Shown one piece after another: positions 19,061 through 27,746 of a stretch of DNA of 64,000 bases (the first letter of the stretch is position 1; each line of letters begins with the position of its first letter). This DNA comes from Gimesia sp. (lineage in GTDB: Bacteria; Planctomycetota; Planctomycetia; Planctomycetales; Planctomycetaceae). The notes beneath the pieces are model-generated. The model worked only from the letters and a program-made list of their open reading frames with translations, was not told the origin of the DNA and did not search any database. The stretch covers positions 393,693 to 457,692 of the forward strand of contig NZ_JAVJSQ010000015.1 in assembly GCF_040219335.1 (NCBI RefSeq). The letters are read 5' to 3'. The position numbers and the translations under genes are program-made.

Positions 19061-19376
19061 CAGAGACGAACTTTGTCAGGAGGAACGGGCAGGATTCGGG
19101 AAAGAGTCAGTTGCAGACGGGGAGGACATCTGCCGTGGAACTTATTTTTAACCGATGATCGCGGCTTCGATCAATGCCACTTTTTTGCTTCAGCGAAAAA
19201 CGGGGATGGTTTGTAAAAAAGACAAGCTCCCGGGGACGGAGTCGGTCTCCCGGGCTGATCAGTCAAAATAACAGACATACAGCGTCCTGCTTTGATTGAC
19301 GCTCGCGGGGCGAGTCGACACAATGAGCAGGACCCTGTAACTGATTCCCTGATTTGTGAGAAAAGTCTGAGATACA
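19061..19376. other. Spacer between SirB1-like gene and tyrS
   Basis: 316 bases with divergent promoters expected. A GC-rich pair of CTCCCGGG direct repeats lies at 19227-19254. I looked for T-box riboswitch elements in front of tyrS and did not find the conserved T-box sequence. Confidence 0.4.
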
Positions 19377-20600
19377 ATGCAATTTTTGCCTGTGGAAGAG
19401 CAACTGGCTATTATCGGCCGTGGTGTGGAGAAGATCGTTCCCGAACAGGAACTGGCAGAAAAACTGAAATGGAGCCGCGAGACCGGCACGCCTTTACGGA
19501 TTAAATACGGAATCGATCCGACAGGGATTGACCTCCATTTAGGTCACACGGTGCCGATGCGGAAGATGCGTCAGTTTCAGGAGTTGGGACACCAGGCGGT
19601 GATCATCATCGGAAATTACACGGCGCTGGTAGGGGATCCCTCCGGGCGTGATGAAACCCGGGCCCGTCTGACAGCCGAGCAGGTCGAAACGAACGCCACT
19701 GATTACTTGAACCAGGTGGGGAAGGTGATCGACCTGGACAATGCCGAAGTCGTCCGGAACGGGGACTGGTTCAGCAAGATGAACTTCGCGGACATCTTGG
19801 AACTGTGCAGCAAAGTGACAGTGGCCCAGTTGCTGACGCGCGACGACTTTTCGAAGCGTTATAAGGAAGAGGCGGCGATTTATCTGCACGAGTGCCTGTA
19901 TCCGATTATGCAGGCCTGGGATTCAGTCGAGATTAAAGCAGACGTCGAGTTGGGAGGAACGGAGCAGCTGTATTCGTTCATGCTGGCGCGGGACCTGCAG
20001 AAAGACCAGGGACTCCGACAACAGGTCAGCGTGATGTCGCCGATTCTGGTGGGCACCGATGGCGTGCGTCGAATGGGGAAAAGCCTGGGGAACTACATCG
20101 GGATCAGCGAAGCCCCGTATGAGATGATGAAAAAATTCATGCAGCTCTCAGACGACAGCATGCAGATGTTCTTTGAGCTGCTGACAGATTTCCCGCTGGA
20201 TGAAGTAAAGACGATTCTGGAGGGGCATCCCAAGGAAGCCAAGGTCAAGCTGGCTAAAACCATTATCACCGAATACCACGACGCGGCTGCAGCAGATGAT
20301 GCCGCCGAACGCTGGCAGCGGGAGATTGGCTCTGGCGGAATGCCTTCCGATATTCCCGTAGTACAGATTTCGAAATCCGATCTGAACGAGGACGGAACTC
20401 TGGCGGCAGCGAACCTGCTGAAGGTGACCGGCCTGTGTGGTTCAACCAGCGATGCTCGACGTTCGATCCAGCAGGGAGGTGCCAAAATGGGGGCCGAGAA
20501 GGACCGGATTGAATCACATGATCAGGCGATTCCCGTGGAGTCGGGTCTGCTGTTATGGGTGGGCAAGAAACGATTCTGCCAGGTGGATCTGGTCGATTAA
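19377..20600 (+). CDS. tyrS: Tyrosyl-tRNA synthetase
   Basis: A 407-residue class I aminoacyl-tRNA synthetase that charges tRNA-Tyr. The HIGH-equivalent motif is HLGH in YGIDPTGIDLHLGHTVP, the KMSKS equivalent is RMGKS in GVRRMGKSLGNYIGI, and the C terminus holds an S4-like RNA-binding region (SDARRSIQQGGAKMG). The organisation matches the longer bacterial TyrS/TyrZ type. It stands alone on the plus strand; the following Gfo/Idh gene begins 182 bases later and is unlikely to be functionally linked. Confidence 0.95.
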   Translation: MQFLPVEEQLAIIGRGVEKIVPEQELAEKLKWSRETGTPLRIKYGIDPTGIDLHLGHTVPMRKMRQFQELGHQAVIIIGNYTALVGDPSGRDETRARLTAEQVETNATDYLNQVGKVIDLDNAEVVRNGDWFSKMNFADILELCSKVTVAQLLTRDDFSKRYKEEAAIYLHECLYPIMQAWDSVEIKADVELGGTEQLYSFMLARDLQKDQGLRQQVSVMSPILVGTDGVRRMGKSLGNYIGISEAPYEMMKKFMQLSDDSMQMFFELLTDFPLDEVKTILEGHPKEAKVKLAKTIITEYHDAAAADDAAERWQREIGSGGMPSDIPVVQISKSDLNEDGTLAAANLLKVTGLCGSTSDARRSIQQGGAKMGAEKDRIESHDQAIPVESGLLLWVGKKRFCQVDLVD

Positions 20601-20782
20601 GTCAAGGCACTTTGTATTCTCTGTGCGTTTCTATTTGCAATCAGGGGAAATGATTCCGCGCGGATTGCATTCATGAGGAATACTTCGTAAAACGTGGTAT
20701 TAACGATCGCGCAGTAGAATCGTGCTTCACCGTAGCGGGTGAAGTATTACATATTTCAAAAGAAACACAGAAAGCAACAGTT

Positions 20783-21859
20783 ATGGCAACAGGATTTGGA
20801 ATTGTCGGCTGTGGCATGATTTCGAATTTTCATGCAAAGGCGCTCGAAGAGATTCGGGGTGCCAAGCTGGTCGCCTGTTATGATCAGTTTCCAGCATCAG
20901 CTGACAAGTTTGCAGAAGCGAATGGTTGCACAGCCTATCATGAGCTGGATGAGATGCTGGCCGATCCGGAAGTGGACGTCGTCACCATCTGCACCCCCAG
21001 TGGAGCCCACATGGATCCGGCGGTCGCTGCGGCAAATGCCGGCAAGCACGTCGTTGTGGAAAAGCCGCTGGAAATCACTCTGAAACGGTGTGATGCGATC
21101 ATCGACGCCTGTAAGAAAAACAAAGTTCAACTGGCGACGATCATGCCGTCCCGCTTTGGCGCTGCCAATGTGGAATTGAAGAAGGCCATCGAAAAAGGCC
21201 GCTTCGGCAAGCTGACCCTGGGCGATACCTACGTCAAATGGTGGCGGACACAGGAATATTATGACAGCGGCGGATGGCGCGGTACCTGGAAACTGGACGG
21301 CGGCGGCGCTTACATGAATCAGGCGATTCATAACGTCGACCTGTTGTTCTGGTTCATGGGTGAAGTAGCAGATGTGAACGGGATGACCGGCACCCTGGCT
21401 CACGAGCGGATCGAAGTTGAAGATACCGGCGTGGCTACCATTCGCTTCAAGAATGGTGCCCTGGGTGTGATCGAAGCGACCACCAGTGTTTATCCCGGTC
21501 TGCTCAAGAAGACGGAAATCTCGGGTACCGAGGGAACCGTGATCATTGAGCAGGACGACGTACTGCACTGGGAGTTCTCCAAAGAACAGGCCCGTGATGC
21601 GAAGATCCGTGAGGAGCTGGGTAAGTCGACCGGTAACACCGGCGGTGCCAGCGATCCTTCGGCGATCTCTTACGCCGGGCATATGGAACAGTTGAAAGAC
21701 TTCATCAAGTCAATCAAGACCGGCAAAAAGCCACTGGTAGACGGTAACGATGGTCGTAAGAGTGTCGAAATCATTCTGGCGATCTATCAGTCTTCCTGGA
21801 CCGGCAAACAGGTTTCACTGCCTCTGAAGCGGGATCCCCGGATTCCGAAGAACAAGTAA
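20783..21859 (+). CDS. Gfo/Idh/MocA family oxidoreductase
   Basis: A 358-residue NAD(P)-dependent sugar or inositol dehydrogenase-like enzyme. It has the Rossmann motif FGIVGCGMISNFHAKAL, the TICTPSGAHMD strand, and the intact catalytic motif VVEKPLEIT with lysine, unlike the homologue at 8.1 kb. The region WRTQEYYDSGGWRGTWKLDG and the catalytic-domain GGGAYMNQAIHNVDLL are typical. No signal peptide, so cytoplasmic. It is followed by a strong terminator and appears monocistronic. Substrate unknown. Confidence 0.92.
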   Translation: MATGFGIVGCGMISNFHAKALEEIRGAKLVACYDQFPASADKFAEANGCTAYHELDEMLADPEVDVVTICTPSGAHMDPAVAAANAGKHVVVEKPLEITLKRCDAIIDACKKNKVQLATIMPSRFGAANVELKKAIEKGRFGKLTLGDTYVKWWRTQEYYDSGGWRGTWKLDGGGAYMNQAIHNVDLLFWFMGEVADVNGMTGTLAHERIEVEDTGVATIRFKNGALGVIEATTSVYPGLLKKTEISGTEGTVIIEQDDVLHWEFSKEQARDAKIREELGKSTGNTGGASDPSAISYAGHMEQLKDFIKSIKTGKKPLVDGNDGRKSVEIILAIYQSSWTGKQVSLPLKRDPRIPKNK

Positions 21860-21880
21860 ATCTGGAACGGATGCCAATTA

Positions 21881-21919
21881 AAGCAGGACGGGTTAAGGAG
21901 AGCCCGTCCTGCTTTTTTT
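21881..21919 (+). terminator. Rho-independent terminator
   Basis: An 11-bp perfect stem (AGCAGGACGGG / CCCGTCCTGCT), extendable by flanking A-T pairs, is followed by a run of T residues just after the Gfo/Idh stop codon. It separates that gene from the convergent CPBP protease gene. Confidence 0.92.
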
Positions 21920-21935
21920 ACGGACTGTGTGTGAT

Positions 21936-22568
21936 TCAGTCAGCAGCGGTCTCAGCTGTCTGTTGGCGGTAGATGCGGATGAGCATCATGAAGCAGAGGA
22001 AGTCGTAGACGGTGTGTGTGGTGATCGGGATCAGCAGGTTCTGAGGCGTGAAGAGGATCAGCAGCAGGCTGAGGTAGACGCCCATCAGCGATGCGACGAT
22101 GACATAGACGCGGGTGACCGAGTGTAGAATGCCGAAAAGCAGATTGGTGAAGATGATGGCATAGATCACACCAAACTGGTTGGACCAGGATTGCAGAACC
22201 CCGCGAAAGAGCAGTTCTTCTCCCAGGCCGATGAAGATGCAGAGGATGAACACTTCCAGCACAGACGCCTTGTCAATGCGGGGGCCGATTTCGTCGAGCA
22301 GAAACTGATTGATCTTATGAAATGCCTGGAAGGGGAGTTTCATCGTGAGCAGAAAGAATCCGAACATAGGCAGCGCAGCGAGCGTGCCGATGATGAGTGC
22401 CGACCAGCTCCAGTTCAGATTCGCCAGCGGGTTGATATCCAGAGCCCAGCCAAATCCGAAAGCAGCGAGGATGATGCCGATGGAGAACAGGGAGCCGCCC
22501 AGAATTAAAAGTTGCTGATCCTGGGGTGGATTGTCATCCAGTTCTTGTTCGTCGTCCGGGTTCGACAT
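21936..22568 (-). CDS. CPBP family intramembrane glutamic endopeptidase
   Basis: A 210-residue membrane protein with about six helices. It has the Abi/CAAX protease motifs: GEELLFRGVLQ (paired glutamates and the FxxR arginine), then the histidine of LFGILHS, then HTVYDF. Such proteases process prenylated or membrane proteins or act in immunity to self-made peptides. The frame begins at a GTG at 22583; ATG 22568 (MSNPDDEQ) is the more likely start. It is convergent with the preceding gene. Confidence 0.88.
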   Translation of the reverse strand: MSNPDDEQELDDNPPQDQQLLILGGSLFSIGIILAAFGFGWALDINPLANLNWSWSALIIGTLAALPMFGFFLLTMKLPFQAFHKINQFLLDEIGPRIDKASVLEVFILCIFIGLGEELLFRGVLQSWSNQFGVIYAIIFTNLLFGILHSVTRVYVIVASLMGVYLSLLLILFTPQNLLIPITTHTVYDFLCFMMLIRIYRQQTAETAAD

Positions 22569-22853
22569 CGGGCAGGGGTTCACTCTCTAAGTTCAAGGAT
22601 AATGGGATTATAGCGGTGCCGGGGGGGAATCCAACTCCCGAAATGCTATCCAGGATTGCCAGGTTTTCCTGTTTTAAAGGCGATGTATTAGTTTCAAAAC
22701 TGCATCTTGCAGAAACTCACCATCTCGAATACATTTTCCCAATCTTAACAGGATGTTATGTGAATCACAGGCGTCTCGTCGGTTGATCGATGAGATTGTC
22801 GACTGTTTCTTATCCACTCAGTTCTTCTTTTTCCATGAAGCGGTAGTGCAAGG

Positions 22854-23903
22854 ATGCTGCACCGTTTACGTCAATGGCTCTGTCCTGATTTGGCGATCGA
22901 TCTGGGAACGGCGAATACACTCGTTGCGATCCAGGGCGAGGGGATTGCGCTGGACGAACCCTCGGTAGTGGCGTTGCATAAAGGCAGCCGCAAGATTCTG
23001 GGCAAAGGAACCGCAGTCGGAAAGCTGGCCAAGCAGATGCTGGGGCGCACGCCGGACAGCATCATCGCGGTACGACCTCTGAAGGACGGTGTGATCACCG
23101 ACTTCGAACTCTGCGAGTCGATGTTGCGGTATTTCATACTCAAGGCCCGTCATCATTCGCGTGGTTTGCGACCGCGGGTTGTGATTGCAGTGCCGGGCAG
23201 TATCACGCCGGTCGAAAGGCGCGCCGTGTTCAACAGTGCCGAACGAGCAGGCGCCGGCCGGGTCTATCTGATTGAAGAATCCAAGGCGGCGGGCATTGGT
23301 GCCGGGCTGCCGATCTCTGAACCGATGGCGAGCATGGTTTGTGACATTGGTGGCGGGACGAGTGAAGTTGCCATCATGAGTCTGGGCGATACGGTAGTCA
23401 GCAATTCGGTGCGGATTGGCGGCGACAAGTGCGATGAAGCGATCGTGGAATACATGAAGCAGCATTTCTCGTTGCGGATTGGAGTGCAGACCGCAGAGGA
23501 TCTGAAGCTGGAACTGGGCAGTGCTTATCCGTTGGAGCAGGAATTGACGGGTGAGGTTAAGGGCCTGGATACGATCAGCAGTATTCCGCGGAAAGCGATT
23601 GTGACCAGTGAAGAATTACGCGATGCGTTGCATGGTCCGCTGGAGTCGATTCTGAACTGTTGTAAACAGACCATCGAACAGTGCAAGCCAGAACTGGTGG
23701 CGGATCTCGCGGATAACGGCATGGTCCTCACGGGCGGTGGTGCTCTGCTGCGGGGACTGGAATATTACATGAGCGAACAGCTGGGGATTCCGGTGCGGGT
23801 GGATGAGGATCCACTGCGGACCGTGGCCCGCGGAACGGCGATCTGCCTGGAACATCTGAGCCAGTGGCGGCATGCCTTTGATAATGGCGAAGGTGACTTT
23901 TAA
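22854..23903 (+). CDS. mreB: Rod shape-determining protein MreB
   Basis: A 349-residue bacterial actin. The N-terminal LAIDLGTANTLVAIQGEGI is the phosphate-1 loop, VCDIGGGTSEVAIMSLGD the phosphate-2 loop, and VLTGGGALLRGLEYYM the adenosine motif. MreB filaments guide peptidoglycan insertion along the inner membrane. It opens a four-gene operon with mreC, mreD and mrdA at spacings of 18, 14 and 40 bases. The spacer from 22584 (270 bases) before it should contain the promoter. Confidence 0.96.
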   Translation: MLHRLRQWLCPDLAIDLGTANTLVAIQGEGIALDEPSVVALHKGSRKILGKGTAVGKLAKQMLGRTPDSIIAVRPLKDGVITDFELCESMLRYFILKARHHSRGLRPRVVIAVPGSITPVERRAVFNSAERAGAGRVYLIEESKAAGIGAGLPISEPMASMVCDIGGGTSEVAIMSLGDTVVSNSVRIGGDKCDEAIVEYMKQHFSLRIGVQTAEDLKLELGSAYPLEQELTGEVKGLDTISSIPRKAIVTSEELRDALHGPLESILNCCKQTIEQCKPELVADLADNGMVLTGGGALLRGLEYYMSEQLGIPVRVDEDPLRTVARGTAICLEHLSQWRHAFDNGEGDF

Positions 23904-23921
23904 AAGGACGGGCCCGGATCG

Positions 23922-24887
23922 ATGAAACGCGAATCCCGATCAGCAGAGATCAAGCTGGTACTCCTGGCGGTGACCATCGGGGTTGGTCTGTACGTTGTTC
24001 CGCAGGAGTACTCCAGCCGTCTGTCGAACCTGGTGCGGGATGCGGTGCGTCCCGGATTGTCGCTGGTACAGACTTTGAAAAAACGGGATGTCCCGGAAGT
24101 CAAAACGAATGTACCTGATGGTCGAGTGGAACAACTGGAACGCGAACTCGCGGCAGTGGAAGAAGAGAACCGTCGACTCGCGCTGGAACGGCTGCGGCTG
24201 GCTGAGGAACTGGCTCAACTCAGGCGTACGGGGGCTCCCGATTACGACACCCATCAGAGTGACCGTTTGCTGGTTCCCGATCTGATTGAGGCCAACGTTC
24301 TGGGAGAAGCATCGATTGCACTCCTGAGAGAAGGACGGTTGTTGAATCAGGGCGGTGCGCAGGGCGTATTTGAATCTTCGTTTGTGCTGCAGTCGGATCT
24401 GCCTGTGATCGATCAGGGAACGGCGCAGGGTGTGAAAGCAGGCTACTCGCTTTATGCGGGACAGGCGGTGATTGGCAAGATCAGCGAAGTCGGCAAGTGG
24501 ACGAGTACGCTGATTCCGATTACATCGGTGAACTATCGTGGCTCAGCCCGGATTGCCCGTAAGACCGAACAGGGGCTGCAACTGGGGACAGATGGGATCC
24601 TGGTGGGACGCGGTGAAGGAAAATGTGAACTGTTACAGATCCCGCCGACCGAATCGATCCAGGTGGGGCAGGAAGTCTACACGGGGGAAGTCGATCGTGA
24701 ACTTCCCCTGAGCATGCAGTCGACGCTGGGGCAGCCGATGTATTACGGGCGGGTGATCGAAGCCGAGCTTCCCCGCGGGGCACCATACTGGAAGATCGTT
24801 GTGGAACCGGCGGTAAAGCTGTCTGAAGTGCACCAGGTGAGTGTGCTGCGACAGATTATCAATCCGCGACGGCTGCTGGCGAACTGA
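23922..24887 (+). CDS. mreC: Rod shape-determining protein MreC
   Basis: A 321-residue bitopic protein. One N-terminal membrane segment (about residues 10-28) is followed by a strong coiled coil (about 65-105, heptads of Leu and Glu) and the double beta-barrel domain. MreC links MreB filaments with the elongation synthases in the periplasm. Its position directly behind mreB confirms the identity. Confidence 0.93.
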   Translation: MKRESRSAEIKLVLLAVTIGVGLYVVPQEYSSRLSNLVRDAVRPGLSLVQTLKKRDVPEVKTNVPDGRVEQLERELAAVEEENRRLALERLRLAEELAQLRRTGAPDYDTHQSDRLLVPDLIEANVLGEASIALLREGRLLNQGGAQGVFESSFVLQSDLPVIDQGTAQGVKAGYSLYAGQAVIGKISEVGKWTSTLIPITSVNYRGSARIARKTEQGLQLGTDGILVGRGEGKCELLQIPPTESIQVGQEVYTGEVDRELPLSMQSTLGQPMYYGRVIEAELPRGAPYWKIVVEPAVKLSEVHQVSVLRQIINPRRLLAN

Positions 24888-24901
24888 GAAAGGAATCGAC
24901 G

Positions 24902-25441
24902 TTGAAATTCTTCAGCTTACTGCTGCTCTGTTATCTGGCAGTGATTGCCCAGGTCGGGCTGGCGTCCGAAATGATTGTGGCGGGCAGCCGTCCCAATCTG
25001 CCGCTGGTCGTGCTCTGCCTGGCGCTGTTCTGGTTACGGGATGCGCAGGTGTTTTTCTGGGCGATTCTGGTCGGCATCATCTGTGAAACCTTTGATGATG
25101 CCCATCCGGGAACGGGTGTGCTGGTCGTGACCGGGCTCTGCTGGTTCGTCTATCGCATTCAGGTGCAGTTCGAACTGCGTTCGCTGGTGAGTCGTGCGTC
25201 AGTCTTCACCACGATGGCGCTGGCCTTCGATGTGATGTTTCAGATTGTGAATCAGGGGAGCTTACCTGCTGCGGAGACGTTGAAGAGTCTGCTGCCTGTC
25301 TCTGCAGGGAATGCGCTCTATTCGTCCGCGGTGGGACTGTCTGTTTTGCTGCTGTGCAAGATCGGTAAGGCACTGTTGCCTGTGTCCGGTGGTTCCTCGC
25401 TTTCGGGAACACGTGCTTATACCTCTCGCTATTCTCATTGA
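24902..25441 (+). CDS. mreD: Rod shape-determining protein MreD-like
   Basis: A 179-residue very hydrophobic protein with about five membrane helices, at the place of mreD behind mreC. MreD sequences are poorly conserved, so the call rests on size, topology and operon position. It probably starts at TTG 24902, after the ribosome binding site AAAGGA. Confidence 0.8.
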   Translation: MKFFSLLLLCYLAVIAQVGLASEMIVAGSRPNLPLVVLCLALFWLRDAQVFFWAILVGIICETFDDAHPGTGVLVVTGLCWFVYRIQVQFELRSLVSRASVFTTMALAFDVMFQIVNQGSLPAAETLKSLLPVSAGNALYSSAVGLSVLLLCKIGKALLPVSGGSSLSGTRAYTSRYSH

Positions 25442-25481
25442 TGAGTGTCCCTGACAGGGGACTTGAGGAACTGATTGTCTG

Positions 25482-27734
25482 ATGCGAAACCGTCTCGGCA
25501 ATGATCATATGACACTGGAAAACGAGGCCGCGGGCCAGTCGTTTCAGGTGGATCGTCTGCCCGGCGTTCGCGTGTTTCTGCTGGGGTTGATTCTGGTGGT
25601 CCCCCTGCTGGCGGTGAGTGGACGGTTACTCTTCATTCAGATGATGAATGCAGAACACTTTTATTCGCAGTTCGGGAAAACGACGGAATCCTTCGAAAGC
25701 ATACCGAGCCGTGACGGGCGGATCGTTTCCATTGATGGTCGCGTGCTGGCACTCGATGTCGAACGTTTCGACCTGCAGGCTCATTACCGTTGGCTGGAAG
25801 AGCCGCCGAATCCGAGGTGGCTCAAACAGCAGGCGTTGACGCTGCTCGAACCGGTGGAACGCCGCAACCGGGAGAAGGTTGAGGCGGCGCAGGAGAAAGT
25901 GCTGGCGCGACGACAGCAGTTATGGGACGAACTGGCACAGGTGATGAAGACCAGTCCTGAAGAACTGCAGACCTCATGCAGGGACGTACAACAACGCGTT
26001 GAGACGATTATCGAAAGTGTGAATGAGCGTGCCTCTCAAAAAGAAGGGGCGAGTTCGTCCGACGATTCTGATGTGGAAACGCAGGCCTCAGCAGAGCAGG
26101 ATCAGCTGCAGAAATTCTGGACGCTGTTCAAAGATGCCTTAACGCGGCCCCCGCGTCGACCACGGCGTGAGCGGATTGTGGTGCGGGAAGAGCTGGATTA
26201 TCACACCCTGGCTTCCGGGATTCCTCGGGAGATCGCCCTGGCCATCTCGGCACATCCGGAGCGGTTTCCGGGCATACATATCCAGGTGGCGACGTTGCGG
26301 GAATATCCACAGAAAACGCTGGCACCCCACGAGATTGGGATTCGGCATCGGATTGATGAGAAGACTTTGAAGTCTCGGCAGCAGCGGTTCCCTGAGGGAG
26401 ATCCACTGGATTACAAGGAAGGCGACCGGATCGGCAAGATGGGGGTTGAGCGAACCTACGACCGATACCTGCGCGGCCTGCGAGGCTTGAAAAAAGTGGT
26501 TCGGAACCGTCAGGGGGAGATTATCCGTACCGAAATTATCCGCGAGCCGAAATCAGGCGATGACGTAGTGCTGACTTTGAACACGGGACTGCAGGACCAG
26601 GTGCAGGACTTGCTGGATGAATCACTGCAGGAACTGCGCGAGGGAACCGAGGAACAACCTGCGGAACAGACCGACCCTGCATCCGGTGGTTGTATTGTCG
26701 TACTTGATGTTCGCACCGGGGCGATCGTGGCGACGGCTTCCGCGCCGCGGTACGATCTGAATCTGCTGCTGCATCCGACCCCGGAAGAGTGGCAGGCCGT
26801 ATTGAATGATCCGCGACGACCATTGTTTCCCCGGGCGACACAGATGATGTTGCCCCCCGGTTCGACATTCAAGGCGCTGACTTCGATTGCCCTCATGGAA
26901 AGTGGTAAGGTAGACCCCGATGAACCTTTTATCTGTCGCGGGTATCTGGATCGTCCCGATCGGCACCGTGACTATATCTACCGACATTATGGCGTGGGTC
27001 ATAATGAACTGACTTTGACGCGGGCGCTGCGGGAATCTTGTAACGTCTATTTCTTCCAGGCGGCCCGGACGATGGGACCGGAGGCGATTCATCACTGGGC
27101 CGATCAACTCGGATTCGGCAAGCCGACGGGGATTGATATCCCGGGAGAGCGGGGCGGTCATCTGCCTGATCCCTCACCACCGAAGTCTGAGAAGAAATCG
27201 CCCTGGTATCCCGGGGACACGCTGGGCATGGCCATTGGTCAGTCGCGGCTGACGGTGACGCCCCTGCAGATTGCGCGGCTGATGGCGGTGGTGGCCAATG
27301 ACGGGGAAATGGTCGTGCCTCATTTAGCGCATAGCGTGGTGCCTTCCGCGGAATCATCCACGACGACGCGGCAGATGATTTCGTATCCGCGCCGATACGT
27401 GAGTGGCATTCATCCCGGCACGCTGGAACGGGTGCGGGAAGGTCTGACCGAGGTGGTCGCGCATCCGCGGGGGACCGGTTATAAAACGGTGCGTCTCAAA
27501 GAAGTTACGATTGCCGGTAAAACGGGGACAGCAGAGACCGGGGGCGGCAAGAACGACCATGCGTGGTTTGCGGGGTTTGTACCCGCGCAGCGACCGAAGT
27601 ACGCGTTTGCCGTGGTGATCGAGCATGGCGGATCGGGGAGCCGTGTCGCGGGGCCGGTGGCGCAGAAGCTGGTGCGAGCGATGCTCGATACCAGCGTGCT
27701 GCAGCCAACACAACCGAAGTTGCAGGCGAACTGA
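25482..27734 (+). CDS. mrdA: Penicillin-binding protein 2 (elongation transpeptidase)
   Basis: A 750-residue class B PBP: one N-terminal membrane anchor (about residues 27-50), a PBP dimerisation domain, then the transpeptidase. All three active-site motifs are present: S461-T-F-K464, S519-C-N521 and K680-T-G. It is about 100 residues longer than the usual PBP2 because of a charged, coiled-coil-like insertion at about 125-225 in the dimerisation domain. It crosslinks peptidoglycan together with MreBCD. No rodA partner follows; the next gene is convergent alkaline phosphatase. Confidence 0.93.
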   Translation: MRNRLGNDHMTLENEAAGQSFQVDRLPGVRVFLLGLILVVPLLAVSGRLLFIQMMNAEHFYSQFGKTTESFESIPSRDGRIVSIDGRVLALDVERFDLQAHYRWLEEPPNPRWLKQQALTLLEPVERRNREKVEAAQEKVLARRQQLWDELAQVMKTSPEELQTSCRDVQQRVETIIESVNERASQKEGASSSDDSDVETQASAEQDQLQKFWTLFKDALTRPPRRPRRERIVVREELDYHTLASGIPREIALAISAHPERFPGIHIQVATLREYPQKTLAPHEIGIRHRIDEKTLKSRQQRFPEGDPLDYKEGDRIGKMGVERTYDRYLRGLRGLKKVVRNRQGEIIRTEIIREPKSGDDVVLTLNTGLQDQVQDLLDESLQELREGTEEQPAEQTDPASGGCIVVLDVRTGAIVATASAPRYDLNLLLHPTPEEWQAVLNDPRRPLFPRATQMMLPPGSTFKALTSIALMESGKVDPDEPFICRGYLDRPDRHRDYIYRHYGVGHNELTLTRALRESCNVYFFQAARTMGPEAIHHWADQLGFGKPTGIDIPGERGGHLPDPSPPKSEKKSPWYPGDTLGMAIGQSRLTVTPLQIARLMAVVANDGEMVVPHLAHSVVPSAESSTTTRQMISYPRRYVSGIHPGTLERVREGLTEVVAHPRGTGYKTVRLKEVTIAGKTGTAETGGGKNDHAWFAGFVPAQRPKYAFAVVIEHGGSGSRVAGPVAQKLVRAMLDTSVLQPTQPKLQAN

Positions 27735-27746
27735 AGTCAGCCTGCG

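Noticed and set aside
19061..19376. Possible T-box riboswitch before tyrS
   Set aside because: No T-box sequence, specifier loop or terminator/antiterminator pair could be found.
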